DNA of 50,642 nucleotides. Origin: CAZIKB01 sp964539665. Lineage in GTDB: Bacteria; Zhuqueibacterota; Zhuqueibacteria; Oceanimicrobiales; Oceanimicrobiaceae. The notes below the pieces were generated by a model. The model had not been told where the DNA came from. It did no database searches and was given only the letters and a program-made list of their open reading frames with translations. Numbering within the stretch: the first letter of the stretch is position 1; the number at the start of each line of letters is the position of its first letter. Location of the stretch: positions 1 to 50,642 of the forward strand of contig CAZIKB010000035.1 of NCBI GenBank assembly GCA_964539665.1, in the 5' to 3' direction. Positions 26,116 through 34,731 of this stretch are shown piece by piece. The position numbers and the translations under genes are program-made.

Positions 26116-26258
26116 GGGGCTGTCCAAACAATCGCTTATCTTCACCCTGAGCGGAGTCGAAGGGTGTCGTAAGTTGCATAAAATAGTCATACTTTCCCGA
26201 ATTTACTTCGGGGCTCAGCATGAAGACATGAACGTTTAGGGACTTTTTGGACAGCCCC
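26116..26258. mobile_element. MITE-like element with 13-bp terminal inverted repeats
   Basis: GGGGCTGTCCAAA (26116-26128) and its exact complement TTTGGACAGCCCC (26246-26258) bound 143 bases with no gene. The inside contains the familiar dispersed palindromic text CACCCTGAGCGGAGTCGAAG. No clear target duplication was seen. It separates the 26.3-kb barrel gene from the DUF4097 gene. Confidence 0.6.
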
Positions 26259-26280
26259 GTCTAAAACCTTATCTGAAAAA

Positions 26281-26931
26281 TTATTGTTTGCCATTTTTAT
26301 ATTGACCCCACAAAATACTAAAACCTAATCCCATCTCCAAACCTGTAACATCGTGATCCCAATCTAAATCTACAACATGGTATTTTAAGTCAAAGTTGAC
26401 CGCAAAAGAATTACTAAGAAAGAAGTTCATGCCGCCGCCAGCGTATACGCCTGGTTTCATGGTTGAAATGACTTCTTCGGTTGAATATGCATCCCTTTCT
26501 TTTACATTCGTAATCCAATACGGCCCGCCGCCAAAAGAGATATACGGACGTAAGGCGCTGGAGTTCTTTATTGAAATAAAATCCCGCTGCACTCCCAGCA
26601 AAATTGGAATAACTGCTGTGACGTCTACATCATCACCGTTATGATTATATGTTTCACCTTCTACGCGTCCAAAACCGCCCACGCTAAATTCAAAGACCCA
26701 TTTGTCACTGGTTCGTGAAAAGAAATACAGCCACCCACCTAAACCGCCAGTTTCAAAATATTCTGTACCGTTTTGCTCATAATAAGTCATTATGTTAGTT
26801 TGATTGCCCATATTCCAGAAGCCCCAGCGCAAGCCAATACCCGTGGATTTCTTTTCTAACTGCGCAAATAGATTTGGACTTAGCATTAATATAGTTAAAA
26901 AATACACGAAAACCTTTGAATATCTGTACAT
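26281..26931 (-). CDS. Outer-membrane beta-barrel protein
   Basis: A 216-residue exported barrel: signal peptide (VFVYFLTILMLSPNLFAQ), then alternating aromatic strands closely matching the N-terminal half of the barrel-transglutaminase protein (GIGLRWGFWNMG, LYFFSRTSDKWVFEFSVGGFG, RPYISFGGGPYWITNVKE, AVNFDLKYHVVDLDWDHDVTG, GFSILWGQY). The two differ in that this one stops where the transglutaminase part begins. It is the first gene after the sigma54-type promoter at 26990-27004, so it heads the cluster. Confidence 0.8.
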   Translation of the reverse strand: MYRYSKVFVYFLTILMLSPNLFAQLEKKSTGIGLRWGFWNMGNQTNIMTYYEQNGTEYFETGGLGGWLYFFSRTSDKWVFEFSVGGFGRVEGETYNHNGDDVDVTAVIPILLGVQRDFISIKNSSALRPYISFGGGPYWITNVKERDAYSTEEVISTMKPGVYAGGGMNFFLSNSFAVNFDLKYHVVDLDWDHDVTGLEMGLGFSILWGQYKNGKQ

Positions 26932-26989
26932 TTGAACCTCCTAATTCATTAAATTTTAATACCTGGTCGAAATCACATGAACAGGAATA

Positions 26990-27004
26990 GCAAAGTCAAT
27001 GCCA
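26990..27004 (-). promoter_or_regulatory. Sigma54-type -24/-12 promoter
   Basis: On the minus strand the text is TGGCATTGACTTTGCT: TGGCA at 27004-27000 and TTGC at 26993-26990, with the GG-to-GC spacing of the consensus TGGCACG-N4-TTGC. The predicted start is near 26979, about 48 bases before the barrel gene ATG. A sigma54 activator gene ends just 313 bases upstream. Confidence 0.6.
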
Positions 27005-27214
27005 CAAATATTCGGCCAATCAAATTAAGCGTTAAGTTATTTTTAATTAACTGTTTAATGCTATTGATTAATTCTGAATAAGATATCTGATTTATGCGGA
27101 AATTCGATAAACTGCGGAAATTCTCCGCAGAACTCAGAAGCCTGGTTAGCAACTGATGTGAGAAGTCATTCTCAACTGCTTGGATGCGATTTTCATCATT
27201 ACTTTCTCATCTGT

Positions 27215-27241
27215 GATGCCCGAATGTTTTTGTCGGGCATC
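27215..27241. other. Hairpin between sigma54 activator and its likely target operon
   Basis: GATGCCCGA and TCGGGCATC form a perfect 9-bp stem with a nine-base loop. No T-tract follows on either strand, so it is only a possible terminator for the activator transcript. Confidence 0.4.
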
Positions 27242-27248
27242 CATATCA

Positions 27249-27286
27249 CTACTGGATTCCAGCTTAAAAGATTGCGGGAATGACAG
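27249..27286 (-). repeat. Dispersed palindromic repeat, copy 1
   Basis: The reverse complement of this 38-base stretch matches 38167-38204 at 34 of 38 positions. Core: GTCATTCCCGC, a short loop and GGAATCCAG. It belongs to the common class of intergenic palindromic repeats. Confidence 0.6.
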
Positions 27287-27316
27287 ATTTAAAACATCTC
27301 TTGTCTTTTAAAGTAA

Positions 27317-29932
27317 CTATTTTGAATCCTCTGGACGATCTCGCAGGTAATTAATCACCTGTTGCAGGTAGGGATGATATTTTTTCGGTAAGCCTTGAAA
27401 TTGTGATGGAAGAACAGGGACGTCTGTTTCATCCGCGTTTGGGCTGTCAGGTATTGGATATAGATTATTCACATATCCATTTATTTTATTTTTTACGTTT
27501 ACAAGAATTTGTTCATTATCAGTTGCTGCAATACATCTGGCTGCTGCCTCAAAATCAAAGTTAGATTGCACGAATTGTTCAAAGCAGATGCCGCGAAAAT
27601 ATTCCGTAATCGTTCCGCGGTCACGATTGCCCAGCGCCCGGGCTGTTTGTCCGATTGCAGAACGGGAGAATTGCAGGGAACGTAACGACTCCAAAATCTG
27701 TTCCTCTAATGGTTTAAAATCGACCTGCTGTTGAACAACAGTTTTTGACTGCTGAATTTCAACGGGTAGATCATTTATTTTAATTAAATCACGCCCTTCG
27801 CTTTGAACGATAATTGCAGCCCGGCGAATGACATTTTCCAGCTCGCGAACATTTCCGGGCCAACTGTACCTTTGCAATTTATTCGCGGCGCGATCAGAAA
27901 TTCCTGAAACCGATTGATAATCATGCTTTTTCAAAAAGTGTATAGCCAGAAGCGGGACATCTTGCGGACGTTCACGTAATGCGGGTAAAGTGATGGGGAA
28001 TCCATTCAAACGATAAAAGATATCCCTCCGAAATTGGCCTGCATCAACCTCTTTATTTATTTCTTTGTTAGTAGCGGCCAGTACACGCACATTGACTTTA
28101 ATGGTTCGTTCACCACCAAGGCGTTCGAACGCTCCTTCCTGAAGAATCCTGAGCAGGCGTGCTTGAAAAGTCGGAGTGGTCTCGGTTATTTCATCGAGAA
28201 AAATAGTACCTCCGTCCGCCAGTTCAAATCGACCCTTGCGTTGTGCATGCGCACCGGTGAAACTACCTTTTTCATGTCCAAATAACTCGCTCTCCAGAAG
28301 GGTCTCCGATAGGGCGCTACAATTCACCGCAACAAAAGGTTTGGCGTTTCTGTGACTGCTCTGGTGAATGGCCTGGGCGACCATCTCTTTGCCTGTACCT
28401 GTTTCACCTAAAATGAGAACCGGGATGTCGTCAGAGCTGACCTTTGAAACCAGTTCGAGTAATTCTGTCATCTTGCTATCAGCCGAGTGAATAATCTCTG
28501 AAAATTGTAAACCCGGTTCATGTTTTTCAGGAATAATGCAAGTTTGCAAATCACGAAGTTGTTTTTCCAATTCAATAATGGTCTGATTCCTTTGATCGGC
28601 CAGTAAAGAACTCTGTTCGGAAATAGTTGACTCGTTTTGTAACTGAGTTTGTAATTCCTCTGATTCAATCTTCGCTTTTTTTAGCTGTTTTTCTTTATTG
28701 GCTATTTGATCTTCTAATAAAGATTTTACTGAAATATCTCGTGATTTGCGGCGGCGGCTATGAATAATTACTGAAGCACTAACTGTTGCCACGAAAGATA
28801 ATGTTGGGTAAAATAAAGGTACGATTAAATTGCTTTGACTGAAAAGTAAGAAAGCCGTACTCCAGTAAATTACAATTATAAGCACACTGACAGCCAATCT
28901 GGATGCACTAATTCCAGATTGCCAAATTTGCCACACAGTGAAAACCAGCACCGTAATCAAAATCCAGTATATTGGTAGTGATAATTCCCGTAAATAATTT
29001 TGCTTTAAGATGTTCTCGATTGCCGTTGCATGAATTAAACTGGCCGGCAATGTTGAAGCCAGTGGTGAGGAATGCAGTGTGGGTATGCCGGGCGCTGTCA
29101 CATCTACAATCACGATTTTACCTTCAAAGTTCAATGAGTCCGAAGAGGTTGCATAAGTCTGTAACAAATCCACCAAACCAATGGCAGCAATATGGTCAAT
29201 ATTTCCAAAGTGATTCAGACGCAGTTGTCCAAATTGATCGACTGGCACTGAAATTTCATTATTATCTGAATCGGAGAATATGACAGAGTTTTGGGTTGTC
29301 TTTATTTCTTGTTCAGCATTCAAATACAGCCTTGCGAGCTCACAGCCAAATGACGGTACAACCTTCTGGTCATGGAAAGCCATTAATGGCGCTTTACGAT
29401 GAATGATATTTTCACTTAAATTACTGAATCCAACACCCGCGACCTGTCCACTTAATTTTTCAATTGGTAAAATTAATTTTTCACCTGCTAATAATCGCGT
29501 TGGGATATTTTCTAAATTTGAATGCTCGACTGGCTTATGATCCAACTGATAAAATGCATTAGTCAGGCAGACGTTGTTTGCCATCTCAAAGAAATCTGCA
29601 AGAATCTGGTCAAACTCAGGATAGCGTGGATCAGGTGAATCGAACAACAGGTAAATCCCAATGACCTTCGCACCCAGCTTGTTTAAAACATGTGCTAAGT
29701 AACCGTAATAATCACGAGTAATCGGCCAACCGCCCAGTGATTCAACGTCTTCTGCACCGATGTAAACCAGGACAATATCCTCGCTCAAATCACGTTCTCC
29801 GCGAATTTTAAATTGCAGATCTATGAATGTATCCTCAACGGTTTCATTCCAGGGCAGCGGTAATGCAGCAAGAGCGCTAAATACTACTACAATAATGACA
29901 GGGACCAGGTACTTTTTTAGTGTTGATTTCAA
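27317..29932 (-). CDS. Membrane-bound CHASE2 sensor fused to a sigma54 activator
   Basis: An 871-residue one-component regulator. A transmembrane helix (about 8-26) and three more (about 316-395) enclose an extracytoplasmic CHASE2 domain (about 30-310; GAEDVESLGGWPITRDYYG). A coiled coil (400-465) leads to a sigma54-interacting AAA+ domain with Walker A GETGTGKE (509-516), the sigma54 loop GSFTGA (556-561), Walker B GGTIFLDEI (574-582) and WPGNVRELEN (691-700). The C-terminal region (about 740-790, SRSAIGQTARALGNRDRGTI) looks like a helix-turn-helix. CHASE2 is more often joined to kinases or cyclases. The -24/-12 promoter just downstream points to the envelope cluster as target. Confidence 0.92.
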   Translation of the reverse strand: MKSTLKKYLVPVIIVVVFSALAALPLPWNETVEDTFIDLQFKIRGERDLSEDIVLVYIGAEDVESLGGWPITRDYYGYLAHVLNKLGAKVIGIYLLFDSPDPRYPEFDQILADFFEMANNVCLTNAFYQLDHKPVEHSNLENIPTRLLAGEKLILPIEKLSGQVAGVGFSNLSENIIHRKAPLMAFHDQKVVPSFGCELARLYLNAEQEIKTTQNSVIFSDSDNNEISVPVDQFGQLRLNHFGNIDHIAAIGLVDLLQTYATSSDSLNFEGKIVIVDVTAPGIPTLHSSPLASTLPASLIHATAIENILKQNYLRELSLPIYWILITVLVFTVWQIWQSGISASRLAVSVLIIVIYWSTAFLLFSQSNLIVPLFYPTLSFVATVSASVIIHSRRRKSRDISVKSLLEDQIANKEKQLKKAKIESEELQTQLQNESTISEQSSLLADQRNQTIIELEKQLRDLQTCIIPEKHEPGLQFSEIIHSADSKMTELLELVSKVSSDDIPVLILGETGTGKEMVAQAIHQSSHRNAKPFVAVNCSALSETLLESELFGHEKGSFTGAHAQRKGRFELADGGTIFLDEITETTPTFQARLLRILQEGAFERLGGERTIKVNVRVLAATNKEINKEVDAGQFRRDIFYRLNGFPITLPALRERPQDVPLLAIHFLKKHDYQSVSGISDRAANKLQRYSWPGNVRELENVIRRAAIIVQSEGRDLIKINDLPVEIQQSKTVVQQQVDFKPLEEQILESLRSLQFSRSAIGQTARALGNRDRGTITEYFRGICFEQFVQSNFDFEAAARCIAATDNEQILVNVKNKINGYVNNLYPIPDSPNADETDVPVLPSQFQGLPKKYHPYLQQVINYLRDRPEDSK

Positions 29933-30373
29933 AGTGTTCGGAAATGTTTTGTAATATATGATATAATATGATGAATATTTAAAACAGTTTCAATAAAAAA
30001 GTCACAGTCTTTAGAATAATTATGTCAAAGCCCCCTGCTTCAGAGGTCCAGGATGTTCTTTGTCCCTTGCATTGGCCAGGTTCACCATAGCCTGCATAAT
30101 TCCGAATAACGAAACCCGTATTTCGAATTCCGGATTTCAGATTTGCCAAATAATCGTCTAAACTTAATTATAATCATCAGGGTTTGACCAAAATTAAGTG
30201 TATTAAAAATTGTAGTAGATGATAAGTTGTAAATTGTATTTTCGGATACTCTCATGAAGCAACTGTTAAACATAGAAATCACAACATTGCTATTAATAAT
30301 ATCTCGGGTTTTAATATATGCTTTTGTCAGTCAGGTTTTTGCTTCTGGCGAAATTTAAACCACGGAGGATAAA
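29933..30373. other. Divergent intergenic region without a gene
   Basis: A 441-base AT-rich region between the divergent sigma54 activator and DUF4097 lipoprotein genes. I see no gene, RNA or clear sigma54 site. An alternating ATATATGATATAATATGATG-like stretch (about 29957-29975) near the activator start may be part of its promoter. Confidence 0.4.
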
Positions 30374-31180
30374 ATGAAATCAAAAAAGTATAACTTATTA
30401 TATTGTGTTTCAGGCATAATTCTGCTTGCTACATGGTCAGCATGTGTAGTACTCAATCCTACCGATTCTGTGAATGACACAAATTTCGTGGCTGAAGAAG
30501 ACTTTGCAATGGAGATGTCCATAGAGAGCCAAAAACGGTTGATTATAAATGGCATTAACGGATCTATTATTATCAGCGGTCAGACAAACGCCAACACAGT
30601 CAATATTTGGGGCAAGCGGCAGGTTGGCTCGGAAAGTGTCGAGGATGCCGAACAGCACCTGGCGGACCTAAAAGTGGACACGTCGGCAACGACTGATGAA
30701 ATTATCGTGAGGACCATTCAGCCCAAAGAAGCGCAAGGGCGTAACTACACGGTGAATTACTTCCTTACTTTGCCAATAGGCTTTGAAGTGTTTGTTGAAA
30801 ATATTAACGGCCAGATTAATATTGATTCTGTTCACAGTTATATTGCCATAACAGAAGTTAACGGTCAGGTGATTTTAAATGCAATTGAGGGGAGCACGGA
30901 TGTGACAGTTGTCAATGGCCAAATTGATGGTGACATAAAATTGCCACTAAACGGCAATATAAATATGAACACGGTCAATGGACTGATAAATTTAAATATT
31001 CCTAAAGACACATCTGCGGATTTGTCAGCAAATGTGGTTAACGGTAATATTACGGTTTCCAATCTGGATGTGCAGGATACCGACAATTCGCGTATTTCTT
31101 TTCGCGGTAAATTAAGGGATGGCGAGGGACAGATTTCTTTGAGCACGGTTAATGGAAATATACTTGTTGTTGGGAAATAA
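30374..31180 (+). CDS. DUF4097-type lipoprotein with VNGxI repeats
   Basis: A 268-residue lipoprotein: signal segment ending ATWSAC (lipobox Cys near 24), then a repetitive beta region in which the turn NGxI recurs (GINGSIIISG, NINGQINIDS, EVNGQVILNA, VVNGQIDGDI, TVNGLINLNI, VVNGNITVSN, TVNGNILVVG). This is the beta-helix style of DUF4097 proteins, as in the 25.3-kb lipoprotein whose repeats read DGSG instead. GGAGG lies seven bases before the ATG. It is divergent from the CHASE2-sigma54 gene and followed after two bases by a HicB-like gene. The function is probably structural or adhesive at the envelope. Confidence 0.8.
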   Translation: MKSKKYNLLYCVSGIILLATWSACVVLNPTDSVNDTNFVAEEDFAMEMSIESQKRLIINGINGSIIISGQTNANTVNIWGKRQVGSESVEDAEQHLADLKVDTSATTDEIIVRTIQPKEAQGRNYTVNYFLTLPIGFEVFVENINGQINIDSVHSYIAITEVNGQVILNAIEGSTDVTVVNGQIDGDIKLPLNGNINMNTVNGLINLNIPKDTSADLSANVVNGNITVSNLDVQDTDNSRISFRGKLRDGEGQISLSTVNGNILVVGK

Positions 31181-31182
31181 TT

Positions 31183-31404
31183 ATGGGTAAAATGAAGAAG
31201 GAATTCAATCTTATTATTCATCGTGATTCTGATGGCTATTATGTTGCGTCAGTGCCGGAATTGCGAGGATGTCATACTCAGGCAAAATCTTTGGATGAAT
31301 TGTTAGAGCGTATTAAAGAAACTGTTCAAATTTGTTTAGTTGCTGAATGGGCAGGTTCAGAACCGACTGATTTCGTTAGTGTCTCTAAAAACAAACTGAA
31401 TTGA
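31183..31404 (+). CDS. HicB-like antitoxin-domain protein, no HicA partner
   Basis: A 73-residue protein with the HicB fold: FNLIIHRDSDGYYVASVPEL, RGCHTQAKSLDELLERIKE and TVQICL. HicB antitoxins neutralise HicA RNases and are normally encoded beside them. No HicA-like frame (60-80 residues with a GSHxxY motif) lies within several hundred bases on either side. Many short HicB-like proteins occur alone. It begins two bases after the DUF4097 stop codon, so it is probably translated from the same message. A second in-frame ATG at 31192 is also possible. Confidence 0.75.
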   Translation: MGKMKKEFNLIIHRDSDGYYVASVPELRGCHTQAKSLDELLERIKETVQICLVAEWAGSEPTDFVSVSKNKLN

Positions 31405-31525
31405 ATCTGAGTTTTATCCAAATTTGAATTATAGATTAAACTAAACATGTAATTTTTATTCAGGTCATTGCTGATATAATCGAAGCAATCTCAATAAAAA
31501 TGAGTTTTTGATTGCAGGAAAAGAT

Positions 31526-31556
31526 GACGCTAACCTTTTTGAAAAAGGTCAGCGTC
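31526..31556. terminator. Hairpin between convergent HicB-like and cyclophilin genes
   Basis: GACGCTAACCTTTTT and AAAAAGGTCAGCGTC pair over about 15 bases with one A-C mismatch that becomes a G-U pair on the minus-strand transcript. CATCTTTTCC follows on the minus strand, so it probably ends the cyclophilin message. Confidence 0.6.
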
Positions 31557-31582
31557 TTTAAGCGCTGGTTCAGCACCAAATT

Positions 31583-32218
31583 TTATTTCTCTTCAATATC
31601 CACTCTTTCCATCGCATCGCCTTTTTGAATTTGCTGTACGACCTCAAATCCTTGCATCACCCGTCCGAAAACAGAATATCCGCCACTATCCAGATGAGGT
31701 TGAGCCTCAAGCGTAATATAAAACTGGCTGCCGCTGGACAATTTTTGAGGATTTACCTCGTCAGGTTGACGGGCCATCGCGATAACTCCCTGGCGGTGCG
31801 GTAATACTATTTCTGCGGGGATACGATAGCCGGGACCACCCGTGCCAGAACCCGAAGGATCGCCTCCTTGAATTATAAAATTTGGCACAACGCGGTGAAA
31901 TGTTAATCCATCAAAAAAACCCTGGCGAGCGAGGAATACAAAGCTATTAACGTGTAGAGGTGCGGACACAGCGTCTAAATCTAAAACAATTTCACCCTTG
32001 TGCGTGTGTATGGTGGCAACATAACGCTTACTTTCATCAATGGTTATTTCAGGAAGGCTGAGGTATTTATTTAATCGATCAATCGGCGCCACGTTAGCTA
32101 AAAGCCGCTCGGTTGAAGTTGTTGGGATCTCTTTTTTGGCATGATTATCCGCGCCGCTGCATCCCAAAAGTGTAAAGGTTGTTATAACAATTGCTATGAT
32201 TACTAGGTTTCGAATCAC
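31583..32218 (-). CDS. Cyclophilin-type peptidyl-prolyl isomerase, lipoprotein
   Basis: A 211-residue lipoprotein (signal segment ending TLLGC, lipobox Cys near 20) with a cyclophilin domain (about 65-205): LTFHRVVPNFIIQGGDPSGS, GTGGPGYRIPAE, GVIAMAR and SGSQFYITLEAQPHLDSGGY followed by SVFGRVMQG. The catalytic Arg in FHRVVPNF and the QFYI block are present. It catalyses cis-trans isomerisation of prolyl bonds and, being exported, should help fold periplasmic or outer-membrane proteins. It is monocistronic and convergent with the HicB-like gene. Confidence 0.93.
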   Translation of the reverse strand: MIRNLVIIAIVITTFTLLGCSGADNHAKKEIPTTSTERLLANVAPIDRLNKYLSLPEITIDESKRYVATIHTHKGEIVLDLDAVSAPLHVNSFVFLARQGFFDGLTFHRVVPNFIIQGGDPSGSGTGGPGYRIPAEIVLPHRQGVIAMARQPDEVNPQKLSSGSQFYITLEAQPHLDSGGYSVFGRVMQGFEVVQQIQKGDAMERVDIEEK

Positions 32219-32457
32219 AATTCACTCCTTTTTTAGTTTCGAATGTAGATTATTGATATTGCTATTTTGTCAACTCCATTCAGATTCTTTTCCCTGAAAA
32301 AAGCAACAAAAATGTTTATTTAAACAGACCGGACGAAATATATAAATAAGGCTGCATAATATCAAGAATATTTTCTATGAATTTGATAAAATTCTTGCAA
32401 AGTTTTTTTATCCTGAGTATATTGATTTTCGAATTTAATAAAAAATTGGAGGGTATT

Positions 32458-33915
32458 ATGACATTTGTATCTGAGTTAGACCCGAAAGAAGTATGGCGGC
32501 ATTTTGATAAAATATTAACCATACCACACGGTTCTAAAAATGAGAAAGCAATCGGTGAATATGTAATTTCAATCGCTGAAAAAGAAGGTTTATCATACAA
32601 GCAGGATGAAATAGGAAGTATTGTAGTAAGCAAACCGGGTACGCCTGGACATGAATCTGCTCCATTTACTATCTTACAGAACCACCTCGATATGGTAAAT
32701 GAGAAAAATACCGGTGTCGAGCATGATTTCGATAAGGACCCAATTATACCAAGAAAAGATGGAGAATATCTCGCTGCAACAGGAACCACACTTGGCTCGG
32801 ATAATGGCATTGGCGTCGCTGCTGCCCTGGCCATTATGGAAAGCGCTACCGTAAACCATGGTCCCCTTGAGTTTCTATTCACCGTGGATGAAGAAACCGG
32901 CTTAACCGGCGCTGGCAATTTGCGAACTGATTTTTTAAATGGCAGACAACTCCTGAATCTGGATACCGAAGAGGAGGGAGCTTTGTATGTCGGTTGTGCT
33001 GGCGGAGCGGGTATTAATATAACTGTGTCCTTGCAGTACAAACCTCAACCTGCTGATACTGTTGCTCTTGATATTAAGCTGCTTGGTTTAAAAGGCGGTC
33101 ACTCAGGAGTGGATGTCCATTTGCAACGAGGAAACGCCGTTAAGTTGTTAGCCAGAGCTTTAAATAGTGTTAATAAAAAGGTTGAGTTTGCGCTTGCAAG
33201 CATAGTGGGCGGTAATATGCATAACGCTATCCCCAGAGAGGCCTTTGCAACGGTTGCAGTTGCTTCTGCAAAACGAACAGATTTTGAGAAAGCCCTCAAT
33301 ACTCAATTTAGCGCCATTGCCGCTGAATTTAAACCGGCCGAACCAGATATGAGTCTTGCGATTTCCGCTGCTAATAGCGCTGAGCAAGTATTTGATGATG
33401 AAACGCAGCAAACGGTTTTAAATTTAATTAACGCCCTGCCGCACGGTGTCATGGCTATGAGTTATGATATCCCGGACTTGGTCGAAACCAGCTCCAATTT
33501 GGCTACGGTAAATATTAATAATAGCGAAATGGTCATTCATGTCAGTAACCGAAGTTCTGTGGAATCAGCTATTCAAGCCATTCAGGACAGGGTTGCATCT
33601 ACAGGATTACTGGCTGGCGCCCGGGTTGATGAATTGGAAGGCTACCCCGGTTGGAAGCCAAATCTGGAATCCCATGTGCTGAAAGTTGCCCGGGAAGTTC
33701 ATAAGGAGGTGCTGAGTAAGGAGCCTGCCATCAAAGCTATTCATGCGGGTCTTGAATGCGGTATCATTGGTGAAAAATATCCTGGAATGGATATGGCTTC
33801 ACTTGGACCGCAAATAGAATTTCCTCATTCCCCGGATGAGCGGGTGCGAATTGGCTCGGTAGGTGACTTCTATAAACTGCTGATTGGGATTTTAGAGAGA
33901 CTGGCAAAAGACTGA
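32458..33915 (+). CDS. pepD: Cytosol non-specific dipeptidase (aminoacyl-histidine dipeptidase)
   Basis: A 485-residue M20-family zinc dipeptidase, the length of PepD. The start MTFVSELDPKEVWRHFDKIL is preceded by GGAGGG; the open frame upstream to 32377 encodes a hydrophobic stretch that is not part of the family. Metal-binding and catalytic blocks are TILQNHLDMV, GSDNGIGVAAAL, FTVDEETGLTGAG, LKGGHSGVDVHLQRGNA and AIHAGLECGIIGEKYPG. It hydrolyses a broad range of dipeptides, including Xaa-His, in the cytoplasm. It stands alone and is followed by a strong intrinsic terminator. Confidence 0.95.
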   Translation: MTFVSELDPKEVWRHFDKILTIPHGSKNEKAIGEYVISIAEKEGLSYKQDEIGSIVVSKPGTPGHESAPFTILQNHLDMVNEKNTGVEHDFDKDPIIPRKDGEYLAATGTTLGSDNGIGVAAALAIMESATVNHGPLEFLFTVDEETGLTGAGNLRTDFLNGRQLLNLDTEEEGALYVGCAGGAGINITVSLQYKPQPADTVALDIKLLGLKGGHSGVDVHLQRGNAVKLLARALNSVNKKVEFALASIVGGNMHNAIPREAFATVAVASAKRTDFEKALNTQFSAIAAEFKPAEPDMSLAISAANSAEQVFDDETQQTVLNLINALPHGVMAMSYDIPDLVETSSNLATVNINNSEMVIHVSNRSSVESAIQAIQDRVASTGLLAGARVDELEGYPGWKPNLESHVLKVAREVHKEVLSKEPAIKAIHAGLECGIIGEKYPGMDMASLGPQIEFPHSPDERVRIGSVGDFYKLLIGILERLAKD

Positions 33916-33942
33916 CAGTTGTAACAAGTAATCCAATATCAG

Positions 33943-33970
33943 ATCCCCCGAAATATTCGGGGGATTTTTT
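33943..33970 (+). terminator. Intrinsic terminator of pepD
   Basis: ATCCCCCGAA and TTCGGGGGAT form a perfect stem with a short loop, followed at once by a run of T (TTTTTTATT), 28 bases after the pepD stop codon. Confidence 0.92.
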
Positions 33971-34072
33971 ATTGTTGCTAAATTTTGATGTTTCTGATTT
34001 TCAGGGCATAAAAGGTTTGAACTATACACAAATATTTGCTATTTTATACACCTTGAATACGGAGAAATAACA

Positions 34073-34273
34073 ATGATTCGTACAAATATCGAATTGGATG
34101 AAAAGCTTGTTGATGAAGGTCTTCGCCTTTCATCAATTAAAACAAAAAAGGATTTGGTAAACAAAGCTCTGGAAGAGTATGTAAAGAGACTCCGGCGTAA
34201 AGGGATAATTCAATTTGCTGGTTCTGGTGTGTGGCAAGGTGATTTAAAACAAACACGTAAATCGAGACTATGA
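34073..34273 (+). CDS. vapB: VapB-family antitoxin
   Basis: A 66-residue VapB antitoxin of the ribbon-helix-helix kind: MIRTNIELDEKLVDEGLRLS, then KTKKDLVNKALEEYVKRLRR and a C-terminal toxin-binding tail with GVWQGDLKQ. It would bind its own operator and neutralise a VapC RNase. GGAG lies nine bases upstream. Its stop codon overlaps the ATG of a vapC fragment by four bases, the normal vapBC arrangement, but that toxin gene is cut after 12 codons, so the antitoxin is now solitary. Confidence 0.88.
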   Translation: MIRTNIELDEKLVDEGLRLSSIKTKKDLVNKALEEYVKRLRRKGIIQFAGSGVWQGDLKQTRKSRL

Positions 34274-34323
34274 TTTTAGTTGACACTTCTGCCTGGATTG
34301 AATTTAAAATAATAGCTTATTGA
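34270..34323 (+). pseudogene. vapC: vapC toxin gene fragment (first 12 codons)
   Basis: ATG 34270 opens MILVDTSAWIEF, the first strand and catalytic Asp motif of PIN-domain VapC ribonucleases. From codon 13 the sequence is a candidate target duplication and then the terminal repeat of the mobile element at 34312-35780, giving a stop at 34321-34323. The rest of the roughly 130-residue toxin is absent. Sequence beyond the right end of the element does not continue the PIN domain in this frame, so more than a simple insertion may have happened. Confidence 0.8.
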
Positions 34324-34731
34324 CTCTGCTCACCAAATTACTATATGTAGTGGGTACAGTAATCATCGCTAAACATGATTGCCCTGCCCTGAAAAAATAA
34401 AAGAAAGTGATTCCTTGAATACTTTACTATATTTCATCAAGATTGTTCAGTTTTCTAATAAAGTTGAAACATATCTCACAACATTTGTATTACATATAGT
34501 GATAACTAAATGTGAGAGGAATTCGTTATTAGATTTATCTTAAAATGAGGAAAATCAAAAAAAATGGTAATGTCCAACAGAAACATTTATATAATATTTT
34601 TAGTATAACTAATAGTGAAAAAATATACACTATTAAAGAAAAAGTTTGGATTTCGTGGGTTTTGTATGTATATTTATGTACTACAAAATATTACCGATAT
34701 TTATCATATACAATTTAGGAGGTGATTGTGT

